From assembly GCF_030913705.1 (NCBI RefSeq), contig NZ_CP133190.1:6163501-6227500 (forward strand): 64,000 nt of DNA, in the 5' to 3' direction. Of this stretch, positions 26,597 through 35,161 are shown one piece after another. A program made the position numbers and the translations under genes. Within the stretch, counting starts at the first letter, position 1, and each line of letters opens with the position of its first letter. The DNA comes from Anaerocolumna sp. MB42-C2. Its GTDB lineage: Bacteria; Bacillota; Clostridia; Lachnospirales; Lachnospiraceae. The notes beneath the pieces were generated by a model. The model was not told the origin of the DNA and did not search any database. It saw only the letters and a program-made list of their open reading frames with translations.

Positions 26597-27027
26597 TTTT
26601 GATACAAATATTGATACAGGTTATTGGATCGTTTATCGCGGTTATTTCCATGGCAATTACAATCGGGGTCCCTAAGAAATTCTTAGGACGTGCAGGCTTA
26701 GTAGGTGCTGTGGGATGGCTGGTATATTTACTGCTTATGGAGGTTGGCTGCTCTACGGTTGCAGGTATGTTTCTGGCAGCATTGGTAGTTGCGCTCATTT
26801 CCCATAGTTTTGCAAGATTAATGAAAGCCCCGGTTACCTTATTTTTGATTGCCGGTATCTTGCCTTTAGTTCCGGGAGTAGGTATGTATCGTATTGTATA
26901 TAATTTAATCAGAAATGATAACTCCTTAGCCGGTTATTATTTTAGTGAAACCATGCAGTTAGCCGGAATGATTGCTTTGGCAATTTTTATTATGGATACT
27001 ATCTTTCGCATCTTCCAAAAGAATTAA
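26593..27027 (+). CDS. Threonine/serine exporter, ThrE C-terminal half (DUF3815)
   Basis: A 144-residue protein with four to five membrane helices. AGILPLVPGVGMYRIVYNLI is the DUF3815 hallmark. The ATGA overlap with the upstream half ensures balanced synthesis. Together they make a complete ThrE-type exporter in the membrane. Confidence 0.88.
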   Translation: MILIQILIQVIGSFIAVISMAITIGVPKKFLGRAGLVGAVGWLVYLLLMEVGCSTVAGMFLAALVVALISHSFARLMKAPVTLFLIAGILPLVPGVGMYRIVYNLIRNDNSLAGYYFSETMQLAGMIALAIFIMDTIFRIFQKN

Positions 27028-27252
27028 GGAAGATTTATGCATTAAGATTCTTAACTTGCAATTCATAATAAATGCAGGTAAAATAATTATATAACTAGAA
27101 ATTCAGAGAATATATTAATATAAGAGTTATAAATTAAATTATAGAATTATTCCTGGTGCAGAATAAATTTATCAAAGTAATATAATATGAAACTATTTAT
27201 TTAAATGCAGCAAATTATTTAAATAGTAAATACGGATTAAAGAAGGTAAATC

Positions 27253-27843
27253 ATGAGAATTGGACTATTAAGACACTTTAAGGTTAACTGTCCGCATAAA
27301 AAAATGATGACATCAAAGGAATTCAGAGAGTGGTCAGAGTGTTATGAGAAATCAAAAGTAATAAAAAAACATGTTGATATGTATGGGATTGAATGGGATA
27401 TTTGTTATGTCAGTGATCTTCCAAGAGCGATTGTTACAGCGCAGGAAGTTTACAGCGGTAATTTGATTATAGATAAATTATTGAGGGAAGTGGATAATGC
27501 ACCTTTCATCCATTCGGACAGATTACGTCTGCCATTTGAAGTATGGCATGTATGCGGCAGGTTAGCATGGCTGTTTAAATCCAAGAGCCAGCCGGAAACT
27601 GTTATTGGTACAAGGAAAAGAATTAATGTTTTTTTAGATCAGATTGATTGGTCTAAGGAAAATATACTAATTGTATTTCATGGATTTATGTTATTTAATT
27701 TACAAAGAGAATTAAGAAAACGAGGATTTTCCGGTGAAAAAATCAGAATGGTTAAAAATGGTGTATTGTATCAATACATACAGGAGGATAAGACGAAACC
27801 TGATAAAAAGAAAGGATTTCGCGGAAAGTTAAAACAGCGGTAA
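27253..27843 (+). CDS. Histidine phosphatase (phosphoglycerate-mutase-like) family protein
   Basis: A 196-residue protein with the branch-1 catalytic motif LLRHF (His8, with Phe in place of the usual Gly), SDLPRAIVTAQ and a second catalytic His in VFHGFM. The usual RHGE/T is therefore altered to RHFK. The substrate is unknown. A basic tail (KTKPDKKKGFRGKLKQR) may bind nucleic acid or phospholipid. It lies just ahead of rlmH and a second such phosphatase. Confidence 0.8.
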   Translation: MRIGLLRHFKVNCPHKKMMTSKEFREWSECYEKSKVIKKHVDMYGIEWDICYVSDLPRAIVTAQEVYSGNLIIDKLLREVDNAPFIHSDRLRLPFEVWHVCGRLAWLFKSKSQPETVIGTRKRINVFLDQIDWSKENILIVFHGFMLFNLQRELRKRGFSGEKIRMVKNGVLYQYIQEDKTKPDKKKGFRGKLKQR

Positions 27844-27880
27844 TATTGTAGGGAACAGGCGGAATATTGTAGGTTTATAA

Positions 27881-28360
27881 ATGAAAATAACAATTATATG
27901 TGTAGGTAAAATAAAGGAAAAATACTTTAGTTCAGCTATTGATGAATATACAAAACGGTTGAGCCGTTACTGTAAATTAGAAATCATTGAAGTTAATGAT
28001 GAAAAGACTCCGGATGAGGCAAGTGAAGCAGAGGAAAGTCAAATTAAGAAAGCAGAAGGAGAGAGGATACTTAAGCATGTAAAAGATGGTGCTTATACAG
28101 TTGCCTTAGCGATCGAGGGTTCTATGCTTTCTTCAACGGATCTAGCAGAAAGAATAGAAAAATTAGGAGTAAATAGCTGCAGTCATATTATTTTTATCAT
28201 AGGAGGTTCCTTAGGGTTAAGCGATGAGGTTCTGAGAAAAGCAGATTTCAAACTCAGTTTTTCAAAAATGACATTTCCGCATCAGATGATGAGAGTGATC
28301 TTATTAGAACAGATATACCGGGCTTACCGGATTAATTCCAACGAACCTTATCATAAGTAA
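27881..28360 (+). CDS. rlmH: 23S rRNA (pseudouridine1915-N3)-methyltransferase RlmH
   Basis: A 159-residue SPOUT methyltransferase that modifies helix 69 of 23S rRNA. Hallmarks are ITIICVGKIKEKY at the start, IIFIIGGSLGLSDEVLRKA (SAM-binding trefoil knot) and the C-terminal MTFPHQMMRVILLEQIYRAY with NSNEPYHK. It is full length. The ribosome site is GTAGG. It lies between two histidine phosphatase genes, likely in one transcript. Confidence 0.97.
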   Translation: MKITIICVGKIKEKYFSSAIDEYTKRLSRYCKLEIIEVNDEKTPDEASEAEESQIKKAEGERILKHVKDGAYTVALAIEGSMLSSTDLAERIEKLGVNSCSHIIFIIGGSLGLSDEVLRKADFKLSFSKMTFPHQMMRVILLEQIYRAYRINSNEPYHK

Positions 28361-28383
28361 ATAAGAAAGGCGCAGGTGTTACG

Positions 28384-29013
28384 ATGAATATATACTTAAT
28401 AAGGCACGGTAAACAGAACACTACTTTATGTAATGAAGATGCCGGTTTAGCGGAGGCGGGATATTTACAGGCCGATTTACTTGGTAAGAGACTGGCTTCC
28501 TATGAAATTGATGCATTATATTCCAGCCAGTTAATACGTGCAGTCCAAACGGCGGAAGTGATTAATTTATATATACACAGGCGGCACTATATAAGAGAAA
28601 ATCTTACAGAGATTTCTTTTGGAGATATGGAGGGTAAAACCAAAACATACATAGCAGAGCATTTTGACGACTTTAAAAGGGAGCAAATGAAATTAGAAGA
28701 AGATATTCCTTATCCCGGTGGTGAAAACGGACGCGATGTATTTAGGCGGGCTGTGACTGTCATAGAAGAATTGATTCATAGTGGTAACAGAAATATTGCG
28801 GTTGTAACTCACGGAGGAGTTATCCGTGCCTTAATAGCCGGTCTTATCGGGTTGGATATAAGCAAAAGGTTATTGTTAGGTTATACCCTGGAAAATAGCA
28901 GTATTACCGAATTAGTGTATGATGAAACAGATAAACGGTTTTATCTTCAGAGATTTAATGATTTTGCACATTTAGAAGCTAATCCGGAATTACAGTGTCA
29001 TAACAGTTGGTAA
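28384..29013 (+). CDS. Histidine phosphatase (phosphoglycerate-mutase-like) family protein
   Basis: A 209-residue enzyme with the classical LIRHGKQ motif (His8), YSSQLIRAVQTAEVI and the second catalytic His in VVTHGGVIRALIAG. EISFGDMEGKT contains the expected acidic residue. This is the CobC/PhoE-like layout, although no cobalamin genes are near. Substrate unknown; probably a phosphoester or phosphosugar. It shares an operon with rlmH, 23 bases upstream. Confidence 0.88.
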   Translation: MNIYLIRHGKQNTTLCNEDAGLAEAGYLQADLLGKRLASYEIDALYSSQLIRAVQTAEVINLYIHRRHYIRENLTEISFGDMEGKTKTYIAEHFDDFKREQMKLEEDIPYPGGENGRDVFRRAVTVIEELIHSGNRNIAVVTHGGVIRALIAGLIGLDISKRLLLGYTLENSSITELVYDETDKRFYLQRFNDFAHLEANPELQCHNSW

Positions 29014-29125
29014 AAGACGATCATTCCCAGTAGGAGTGTTCAAAAATATGATGTCTGAAGTTATAGATAAGGCAAGGAATATTTAATAATAAAATAGATC
29101 AGTTCGAAATTCTAAAAAGATGTAA

Positions 29126-29180
29126 ATAAACCAGGTTTGCAGGTTAAATTCCTATTTAATCGGCAAGGCTGGTTTTGTTT
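29126..29180. terminator. Bidirectional terminator
   Basis: AAACCAGGTTTGC (29128-29140) and GCAAGGCTGGTTT (29163-29175) pair with one interruption, with TTAAAT/ATTTAA inside and T/A tracts outside. It separates the phosphatase gene from the convergent mntP. Confidence 0.65.
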
Positions 29181-29218
29181 GAGTAAGGATCATAAATTAT
29201 AAAGGAGAAGAAAAAAAC

Positions 29219-29788
29219 TTAAAAAAGCATATGTTCAATAAAAATCCGCAGTCCAATTAGAATTAAGATGCATCCACCAAAAATCTCTGCTTTTTCCTTT
29301 AAAAAGCGGTCAAATTTTTTACCCAGGAAGGTACCAAATAGACTGAAACAGAAGGTAATGATTCCAATACAGATAATGGCGAGGATTAAATTGGTCCTCA
29401 TAACGGCAAAACTGATGCCAATGGCAAGTGCATCTATACTTGTTGCAATACCTTGGGCTAATAAAAGTTTGACTGAAAAACTTTCTGTATTACAATTTTC
29501 TTCCGGATTAAGGTATGTTTTGATTCCCTCTACAATCATGTTAGCACCGATTGCGCCTAATAAAAGTAAAGCAATCCAGTGATCCAAAAATGCGATGGTT
29601 TCATAAAAAGCACTTCCGATGAAATATCCTATCACAGGCATTCCCGCCTGGAACAGTCCAAAAGTGACAGCGGTCATAAAAGCTTCTTTCCGTCTGAATT
29701 TCTCATAACATAATCCGTTTGTTACAGATACGGCAAAAGCATCCATTGCTACTCCGAAAGCCAGCAAAATAATTGTTACAATTCCCAT
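29219..29788 (-). CDS. mntP: Manganese efflux pump MntP
   Basis: A 189-residue membrane protein with six helices. The two internal repeats carry the conserved acidic metal sites in FGVAMDAFAVSV (Asp16) and GIATSIDALAIGISF. It exports Mn2+ in known members. Ribosome site AAGGAGGTTCC precedes ATG 29788 on the minus strand. I looked for a yybP-ykoY manganese riboswitch upstream and saw none. Confidence 0.93.
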   Translation of the reverse strand: MGIVTIILLAFGVAMDAFAVSVTNGLCYEKFRRKEAFMTAVTFGLFQAGMPVIGYFIGSAFYETIAFLDHWIALLLLGAIGANMIVEGIKTYLNPEENCNTESFSVKLLLAQGIATSIDALAIGISFAVMRTNLILAIICIGIITFCFSLFGTFLGKKFDRFLKEKAEIFGGCILILIGLRIFIEHMLF

Positions 29789-30046
29789 GAAGGAACCTCC
29801 TTAATACAGCCGGTTTTAATTAGTATCAGTATTAAATATTATTATATTTATTATTAGAAAAAATACGATTAAAATTTAACTGAATTCATTGTTTATGGAC
29901 AGTTATTTTTATCCGGAGTATTTTATCATTGTTACGATATTAATTATATATAAAAACATTACATTACAATTTTATTTTAGTAATACAATAATATTCAAAA
30001 TAAAAAACGAAAATCAACTTACAGGAAAATTATATCAAGGTAATGG

Positions 30047-30074
30047 TTGAAAATTTAAATAAAAGTGGTACAAT
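30047..30074 (+). promoter_or_regulatory. Promoter of the anion permease gene
   Basis: TTGAAA (30047-30052), 16 bp, TACAAT (30069-30074). It lies inside a possible longer reading frame, which supports the later start at 30106. Confidence 0.55.
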
Positions 30075-30105
30075 TAATTGGATTTTGACAGAAAGGACTA
30101 GTGGT

Positions 30106-31236
30106 ATGATACATAAGATAACCCCTTTGTTTAAAAGGGAAGCTGTTTTAATAATTTCGGCTGCATTTGCAGTTTTAACAATGTTTTTTGTGGAACCATC
30201 ATTAGAATATATTAAATATATTGATTTCCGTGTCCTTGCTTTACTTTTTTCTTTAATGGCAGTAGTTGCAGGGCTTCAGGAAAATGGAGTATTTTTAATT
30301 CTATCTGAAAAGCTACTAAGTAAAGTGAAAACGGTTCGGGGGATGTGCTATGTGCTGATTCTTCTGTGCTTTTTTACGTCTATGTGGATAACCAACGATG
30401 TTGCACTTATCACTTTTGTTCCATTTACAGTTATGATGTTAAAACTTACGGGAAAAGAAAAAAAATTAATTTTTGTAACTGTGATGCAAACAATTGCGGC
30501 GAATCTCGGCAGTATGCTGACTCCTGTAGGCAATCCTCAAAATTTATATTTGTACTCTTATTATAAGTTAAGTGAAATGGATTTCTTAAGAATTACATTG
30601 CCATTAACTATATTTTCATTATTTATAATCAGTATTGTCTGCCTATTTGTAAAGGGGGAACCGATTAACTTTTCTCAAAATAAAATTACTGTTATCAATG
30701 AGCTGCAAAATAAAAATGCAGTTAATGTAAAGCATATAATTTTGTATTTTATACTATTTGTCCTATGCCTTGGTACGGTAATACACCGAATCGATTACCG
30801 CGTAACATGGTTGCTTATAATATTATTTTTATGTTTTTATGATAGAAATATCCTAAAAAAAATTGATTATTCACTCCTGATAACGTTTCTATGCTTTTTT
30901 ATCTTTTCAGGAAATATAGGTAATATAAACATGATTCACAAGCTAATATCCGAAACGATAAAAAACAGAGAAATAGTATCTTCTATCCTATTAAGCCAGG
31001 TAATCAGTAATGTACCTGCAGCAGTTTTATTATCCAAATTCACGGATAATGCGAGGGAATTAATAATAGGTACCAACATTGGCGGACTTGGTACATTAAT
31101 CGCTTCCTTAGCAAGTCTAATATCTTATAGAATTTATTGTAAAACAGACCGACCGAATTACTTGAAATATTTTATAGTTTTTACGGTATCCAATATAGGG
31201 ATACTTATTCTGTTATATTTTATTCAATCTTATTGA
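30106..31236 (+). CDS. SLC13/ArsB-type anion permease
   Basis: A 376-residue membrane protein with about ten helices. It contains TSMWITNDVALITFVPFTVM and ANLGSMLTPVGNPQNLYLYS, which are the two hairpin-loop motifs of ion-transporter superfamily members such as CitM, ArsB and NaDC (SNN/N..T-P-GNPQN). The matching second half carries QVISNVPAAVLLSKF and GGLGTLIASLASLIS. It moves an anion, possibly dicarboxylate, sulfate or arsenite. ATG 30106 follows GAAAGGA; ATG 30043 would place the promoter inside the gene. Confidence 0.85.
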   Translation: MIHKITPLFKREAVLIISAAFAVLTMFFVEPSLEYIKYIDFRVLALLFSLMAVVAGLQENGVFLILSEKLLSKVKTVRGMCYVLILLCFFTSMWITNDVALITFVPFTVMMLKLTGKEKKLIFVTVMQTIAANLGSMLTPVGNPQNLYLYSYYKLSEMDFLRITLPLTIFSLFIISIVCLFVKGEPINFSQNKITVINELQNKNAVNVKHIILYFILFVLCLGTVIHRIDYRVTWLLIILFLCFYDRNILKKIDYSLLITFLCFFIFSGNIGNINMIHKLISETIKNREIVSSILLSQVISNVPAAVLLSKFTDNARELIIGTNIGGLGTLIASLASLISYRIYCKTDRPNYLKYFIVFTVSNIGILILLYFIQSY

Positions 31237-31446
31237 TAGAGTTTTTTTTTGTGACTGGAAGTTCTATACATTTTATTAAGCATTGGCATATAATATCAAA
31301 AAGCTATTTATTTCACTTAGGATTAAACCGGTCAGACTGAGACGGTCTGGAATATACATTCTTGGATTGGAATATAATCATCCATAATGTAGAAAAATTG
31401 GCGGTTGATCCCAGTAACTTGGAATGATAGGAAAGGAGATTCTTAT

Positions 31447-32121
31447 ATGGCTAAAAAATCAGTGGATACTAAGAGATATGTAAAAACGAAAGGTAAAAAA
31501 AGAAGAAAGAGAAAACTGATTAAGTTTATCTGCGCTTATTCGGCAGTCAGAGCAACAGTTAAAGTAGCAGGCAGACTCGTTGAAAGGTATAATGAAGAAG
31601 ATGAAGTGTTGGAGGCAGGGAATGTAGTGAACTACTTTCTGGCATTTAAAGGACGTAATATTAAAGTTGAAAATGAACGTTTTAGCGGTGCCATAGTAAA
31701 TACTATATGCAGTGGATTAAAGCTGGATCTAAGTAATGCTATTATTGAAGATGATGTGAATATTTACTGCAAGAATACCATGAGCGGAGTCAGTATTATA
31801 GTACCGGAAAATGTTAAAGTTGAAGTTTCGTCAAAAACTAAATTCAGTGGTGTAGCTAATAATGTACCGGTAATTGATGATGATGCAGCTCCTACTATTC
31901 ATATTCATGTTGACAATTATATGTCAGGTGTTGATGTGAAAATAACGCAAGAGAGCAGTATTAAAAACTTTATATATAAGAAAATGAAAGTCAGTAAAGA
32001 AGATATAGATTCTGAGGACGATTTTGATTCAGAAGATGATTTTGATTCAGAAGAATCAGTGGATGAAGAATACGAAGAGGTTGAATCTGAGGACGATAGT
32101 GAGACAAAGGATAATGAATAA
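31447..32121 (+). CDS. Protein with LiaF/DUF2154-like strand repeat and acidic repeat tail
   Basis: A 224-residue protein. The N-terminus is very basic (KTKGKKRRKRKLIKF). The middle (about 70-175) is a right-handed strand repeat in which FSGAIVNTIC, MSGVSIIVPE, FSGVANNVPV and MSGVDVKIT recur at regular spacing, as in LiaF/YvqF C-terminal domains. The tail has a repeated DSEDDF unit and is almost wholly acidic. It may act in cell-envelope stress sensing. ATG 31447 follows GGAAAGGAGA. No kinase is adjacent. Confidence 0.65.
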   Translation: MAKKSVDTKRYVKTKGKKRRKRKLIKFICAYSAVRATVKVAGRLVERYNEEDEVLEAGNVVNYFLAFKGRNIKVENERFSGAIVNTICSGLKLDLSNAIIEDDVNIYCKNTMSGVSIIVPENVKVEVSSKTKFSGVANNVPVIDDDAAPTIHIHVDNYMSGVDVKITQESSIKNFIYKKMKVSKEDIDSEDDFDSEDDFDSEESVDEEYEEVESEDDSETKDNE

Positions 32122-32280
32122 TATGAAACAGTATGGATCTTTTGTGAGGCAGATACAATATACACGTTCTGTTGACAGATTCGTAAGTGAAAATGCGAAA
32201 AACAGGGGATTCAGAATGTAAAAAAATAAATTGAAATGATAAAAATATCATAAGAGTTTCGGAAAAAAGCAAAAAGACTC

Positions 32281-32308
32281 TTGAAATTTTCCATGAACGT
32301 GGTACAAT
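32281..32308 (+). promoter_or_regulatory. Promoter of the amino-acid binding protein gene
   Basis: TTGAAA (32281-32286), a 16-bp spacer and TACAAT (32303-32308), then a leader of about 50 bases to the GAGGAGG ribosome site. Confidence 0.55.
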
Positions 32309-32364
32309 ACTAAGCATTAATATAAATAATATTTTATAAATATGAATTGAGGAGGAAACTATTT

Positions 32365-33171
32365 ATGAAAAAGTTATTATGTGCAATGCTTACCATTGTT
32401 CTTGCTATATCACTTGTTGCCTGCGGTACCAAAAAGGATACTGGTAATTCTGCAGGAGAGGGTGCTTCAGTTTCAGAAGGTGCAACAGCCGGAGAAAATG
32501 ACACATTAATAGTAGGAACAGAAGCCGGATTTGCTCCATATGAATACATGGAAGGTGACAAGGTAGTTGGTATCGATATGGATATAGCACAGGCTATTGC
32601 AGATGCTATGGGTAAAAAACTTGAGATTAAAAATATGGATTTCGACGGTGCTTTACTTGCAGTTCAGCAAGGCAAGGTAGATATGGTTGCGGCCGGTGTA
32701 TCCGTAAATGATGAACGTAAGAAAGTCATGGATTTCTCGGTTGATTATGTTAATTCTACAGAAGTGGTAGTTGTTAATAAGGTGAATCCTGCCGTTACCG
32801 GTGTAGAAGATTTAAACGATAAAACAATCGGAGTTCAGCAGGGTAATATAGCTGATTTTTATGTATCTGACGAAGGAAATGTTAAAGCGAAAGAAATCAA
32901 ACGTTATACGAAATTCGCTCAGGCTGCAGAAGATTTAAAAAACAATAAAATAGATTGTATCGTTATGGACCAATATCCTGCACAGGAGTTAGTCGATTCC
33001 AATGATACACTCACTATTTTAGATGGCACCTTATTTGAAGATAAATATGCAATCGCTGTAAAAAAAGGCAATACTGAGCTTTTAGATAAAATCAATGAAG
33101 TCATCAATAAATTAAATGAAGATGGCAAAATTGAAGAATTTACTGCAAACCACACAAATGCAGGAAAATGA
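32365..33171 (+). CDS. Amino-acid ABC transporter substrate-binding lipoprotein
   Basis: A 268-residue type 3 solute-binding protein. The signal peptide ends in lipobox LVAC (Cys20), and a Gly/Ser/Glu-rich linker follows. TLIVGTEAGFAPYEYMEGD and VGIDMDIAQAIADAMGKKLE are family hallmarks that bind the amino-acid carboxyl and amino groups. ATG 32365 follows GAGGAGG. The permease and ATPase genes follow after a 356-base gap with a strong hairpin, so the binding protein is probably made in excess. Confidence 0.93.
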   Translation: MKKLLCAMLTIVLAISLVACGTKKDTGNSAGEGASVSEGATAGENDTLIVGTEAGFAPYEYMEGDKVVGIDMDIAQAIADAMGKKLEIKNMDFDGALLAVQQGKVDMVAAGVSVNDERKKVMDFSVDYVNSTEVVVVNKVNPAVTGVEDLNDKTIGVQQGNIADFYVSDEGNVKAKEIKRYTKFAQAAEDLKNNKIDCIVMDQYPAQELVDSNDTLTILDGTLFEDKYAIAVKKGNTELLDKINEVINKLNEDGKIEEFTANHTNAGK

Positions 33172-33207
33172 TTACATAACAAGTAATCAATTAATTTAAA
33201 TGCAGAA

Positions 33208-33242
33208 AGCAGCAGACAGAAGTTATATTTGTCTGCTGCTTA
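33208..33242 (+). terminator. Strong hairpin between binding protein and permease
   Basis: AGCAGCAGACA (33208-33218) and TGTCTGCTGCT (33230-33240) form an 11-bp perfect stem. There is little T tract, so it may stabilise the upstream mRNA or terminate only partly. I see nothing else in the rest of this 356-base gap (33172-33527). Confidence 0.6.
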
Positions 33243-33527
33243 TTATGTGTTTATAATTATATGCATAATTTATACCTGCTATGGTATGATAAACATTAAT
33301 ATAATAATTATGTTATTAGATTGTAAGGATGAAGATTGCTGCTTTTGAAAACAGAATTATAGATAAGAATTAACAGTCTGACTTATCAATAGAGGTTAAA
33401 CAAACAAATTAATAAATATAAGATTATTTAAGAAGGTTAAGAATTATCAGGCTGATTCAGAAATATAATTATCAAATAGATTTAAATAAAATATTTATAT
33501 ATTTATTCAAAAAAGGAGAAGTTTAAG

Positions 33528-34241
33528 TTGGATACTATTAGAGATTGGTTTATATCACTTTTAAATCGATATTACGATGCATTTATAACAGAACATCGAT
33601 ATCAATATTATCTGGATGGTTTATTAGTGACTTTGGAGATATCTTTAGTTGCTATACTTATTGGTGTTTTTATTGGGATACTGGTTGCAACTTTAAAGGT
33701 TTCGGTGGCAAACATAAAAGGTTTACGCTTTATTGGCACCATATGTAATTGTTATATCAATATTATTAGGGGAACACCTGTTATAATACAGTTACTTATA
33801 ATTTATAATCTGATTTTTACATCCAGAGATACGAATGAAATAGTGGTTGCGGCTGCCTGTTTCGGAATTAATTCCGGTGCTTATGTTGCGGAAATTGTAC
33901 GTGCAGGTATTGAATCCATAGATAAAGGACAGATGGAGGCCGGACGTTCTTTGGGACTAAATGCAAATCAGACTATGTTTTATATTATAATGCCTCAGGC
34001 AATCAAGAATATTCTGCCTGCTTTAGGCAATGAATTTATTGTACTTATTAAAGAAACCTCCGTTGCCAGTATCATAGCCGTAACGGATCTGACAAAAGCG
34101 GCACAGTATATCGGTTCCCGGACGTGGGACATACTTACGCCGCTTCTTATTTCGGCCGTATTTTATTTGGTTATTGTTTTAGGATTAACCAAATTATTGG
34201 GAATTTTTGAGAGGAGGATGAGCCAGGGTGATAACAACTAA
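33528..34241 (+). CDS. Amino-acid ABC transporter permease
   Basis: A 237-residue inner-membrane subunit of the polar amino-acid type (HisM/GlnP). YLDGLLVTLEISLVAILIG is the start of the transporter domain, and the EAA loop is EAGRSLGLNANQTMFYIIMP. The best start is TTG 33528, nine bases after AAAGGAG; no ATG is better placed. The ATPase gene overlaps by 14 bases. Confidence 0.9.
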   Translation: MDTIRDWFISLLNRYYDAFITEHRYQYYLDGLLVTLEISLVAILIGVFIGILVATLKVSVANIKGLRFIGTICNCYINIIRGTPVIIQLLIIYNLIFTSRDTNEIVVAAACFGINSGAYVAEIVRAGIESIDKGQMEAGRSLGLNANQTMFYIIMPQAIKNILPALGNEFIVLIKETSVASIIAVTDLTKAAQYIGSRTWDILTPLLISAVFYLVIVLGLTKLLGIFERRMSQGDNN

Positions 34242-34950
34242 AAATCTGACCAAAAAGTTTGGCAGCCATTTGGTTCTTAATGGCATCAATGAAACCATAG
34301 AACAGGGAGAGAAAGTTGTAATTATCGGACCTTCCGGTTCAGGAAAATCAACTTTCTTAAGATGTTTAAATTTATTGGAAGTTCCTACAGACGGGGAGAT
34401 CTGGTTTGAGGGAAATAATATAACCAATCCGAAAACAAATATAAACGAGCTGCGTCAAAAAATGGGTATGGTGTTTCAGCAATTTAATTTATTCCCGCAT
34501 CTTACAGTACGTGAAAATATAACATTAGCGCCGGTTAAACTTGGGCTAATGAATAAAGAAAACGCTGATAAGAGAGCCATGGAGCTGTTAGAGCGTATCG
34601 GGCTTACAGATAAAGCAGATGCTTATCCAAGGCAACTCTCCGGTGGACAAAAGCAGCGTATCGCTATTGTCAGAGCGCTTGCCATGAACCCGGATGTAAT
34701 GTTATTTGATGAACCCACTTCTGCTTTGGATCCGGAAATGGTAGGGGAGGTACTTGCCCTTATGAAAGAATTAGCAGAGGATGGTATGACTATGGTCGTT
34801 GTAACCCATGAAATGGGATTTGCAAGAGAGGTAGCAACCAGGGTTTTATTTATAGATGAAGGGCAAATAAAAGAACAAAATGAGCCGGGGGCCTTTTTTG
34901 ATGAGCCGAAAAATCCAAGGTTGAAAGAATTTTTATCCAAGGTATTATAA
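34228..34950 (+). CDS. Amino-acid ABC transporter ATP-binding protein
   Basis: A 240-residue ATPase. Walker A is GPSGSGKSTFL, the Q-loop is in MVFQQFNLFPH, the signature is LSGGQKQR, Walker B is VMLFDEPTSALDPE and the switch His is in VVTHEMGF. This is the GlnQ-type pattern. GTG 34228 is the start, with GGAGGATG upstream. With the genes at 32365 and 33528 it forms a complete importer for polar amino acids; the substrate is undefined. Confidence 0.95.
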   Translation: MITTKNLTKKFGSHLVLNGINETIEQGEKVVIIGPSGSGKSTFLRCLNLLEVPTDGEIWFEGNNITNPKTNINELRQKMGMVFQQFNLFPHLTVRENITLAPVKLGLMNKENADKRAMELLERIGLTDKADAYPRQLSGGQKQRIAIVRALAMNPDVMLFDEPTSALDPEMVGEVLALMKELAEDGMTMVVVTHEMGFAREVATRVLFIDEGQIKEQNEPGAFFDEPKNPRLKEFLSKVL

Positions 34951-35002
34951 ATAATTATAGTTATAGTTTTGTCTTATTGATAATTATTCCGCAACAAAGC
35001 AC

Positions 35003-35030
35003 TTGACAATACAGGACATTATCTTATAAT
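35003..35030 (+). promoter_or_regulatory. pflB promoter
   Basis: TTGACA (35003-35008), a 16-bp spacer and TATAAT (35025-35030), with a leader of about 125 bases before pflB. Confidence 0.7.
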
Positions 35031-35161
35031 ACAATATATAGAGGCGAAAACAATCTCAACTACTAAATGTGCTATGTGCATAAAAAAATTGGCAGTTAGT
35101 TGCTAAGCTTCACTATATTTCACAAAAAGGTCTATAGCTTATATAGAAAAGGAGAAAAACA

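Noticed and set aside
29789..29900. Manganese (yybP-ykoY) riboswitch before mntP
   Set aside because: No conserved loop sequences or paired stems of that class are visible.
32123..32221. 32-codon frame MKQYGSFVRQIQYTRSVDRF directly after the LiaF-like gene
   Set aside because: The only purine-rich site is too far from the ATG, and no context supports it.
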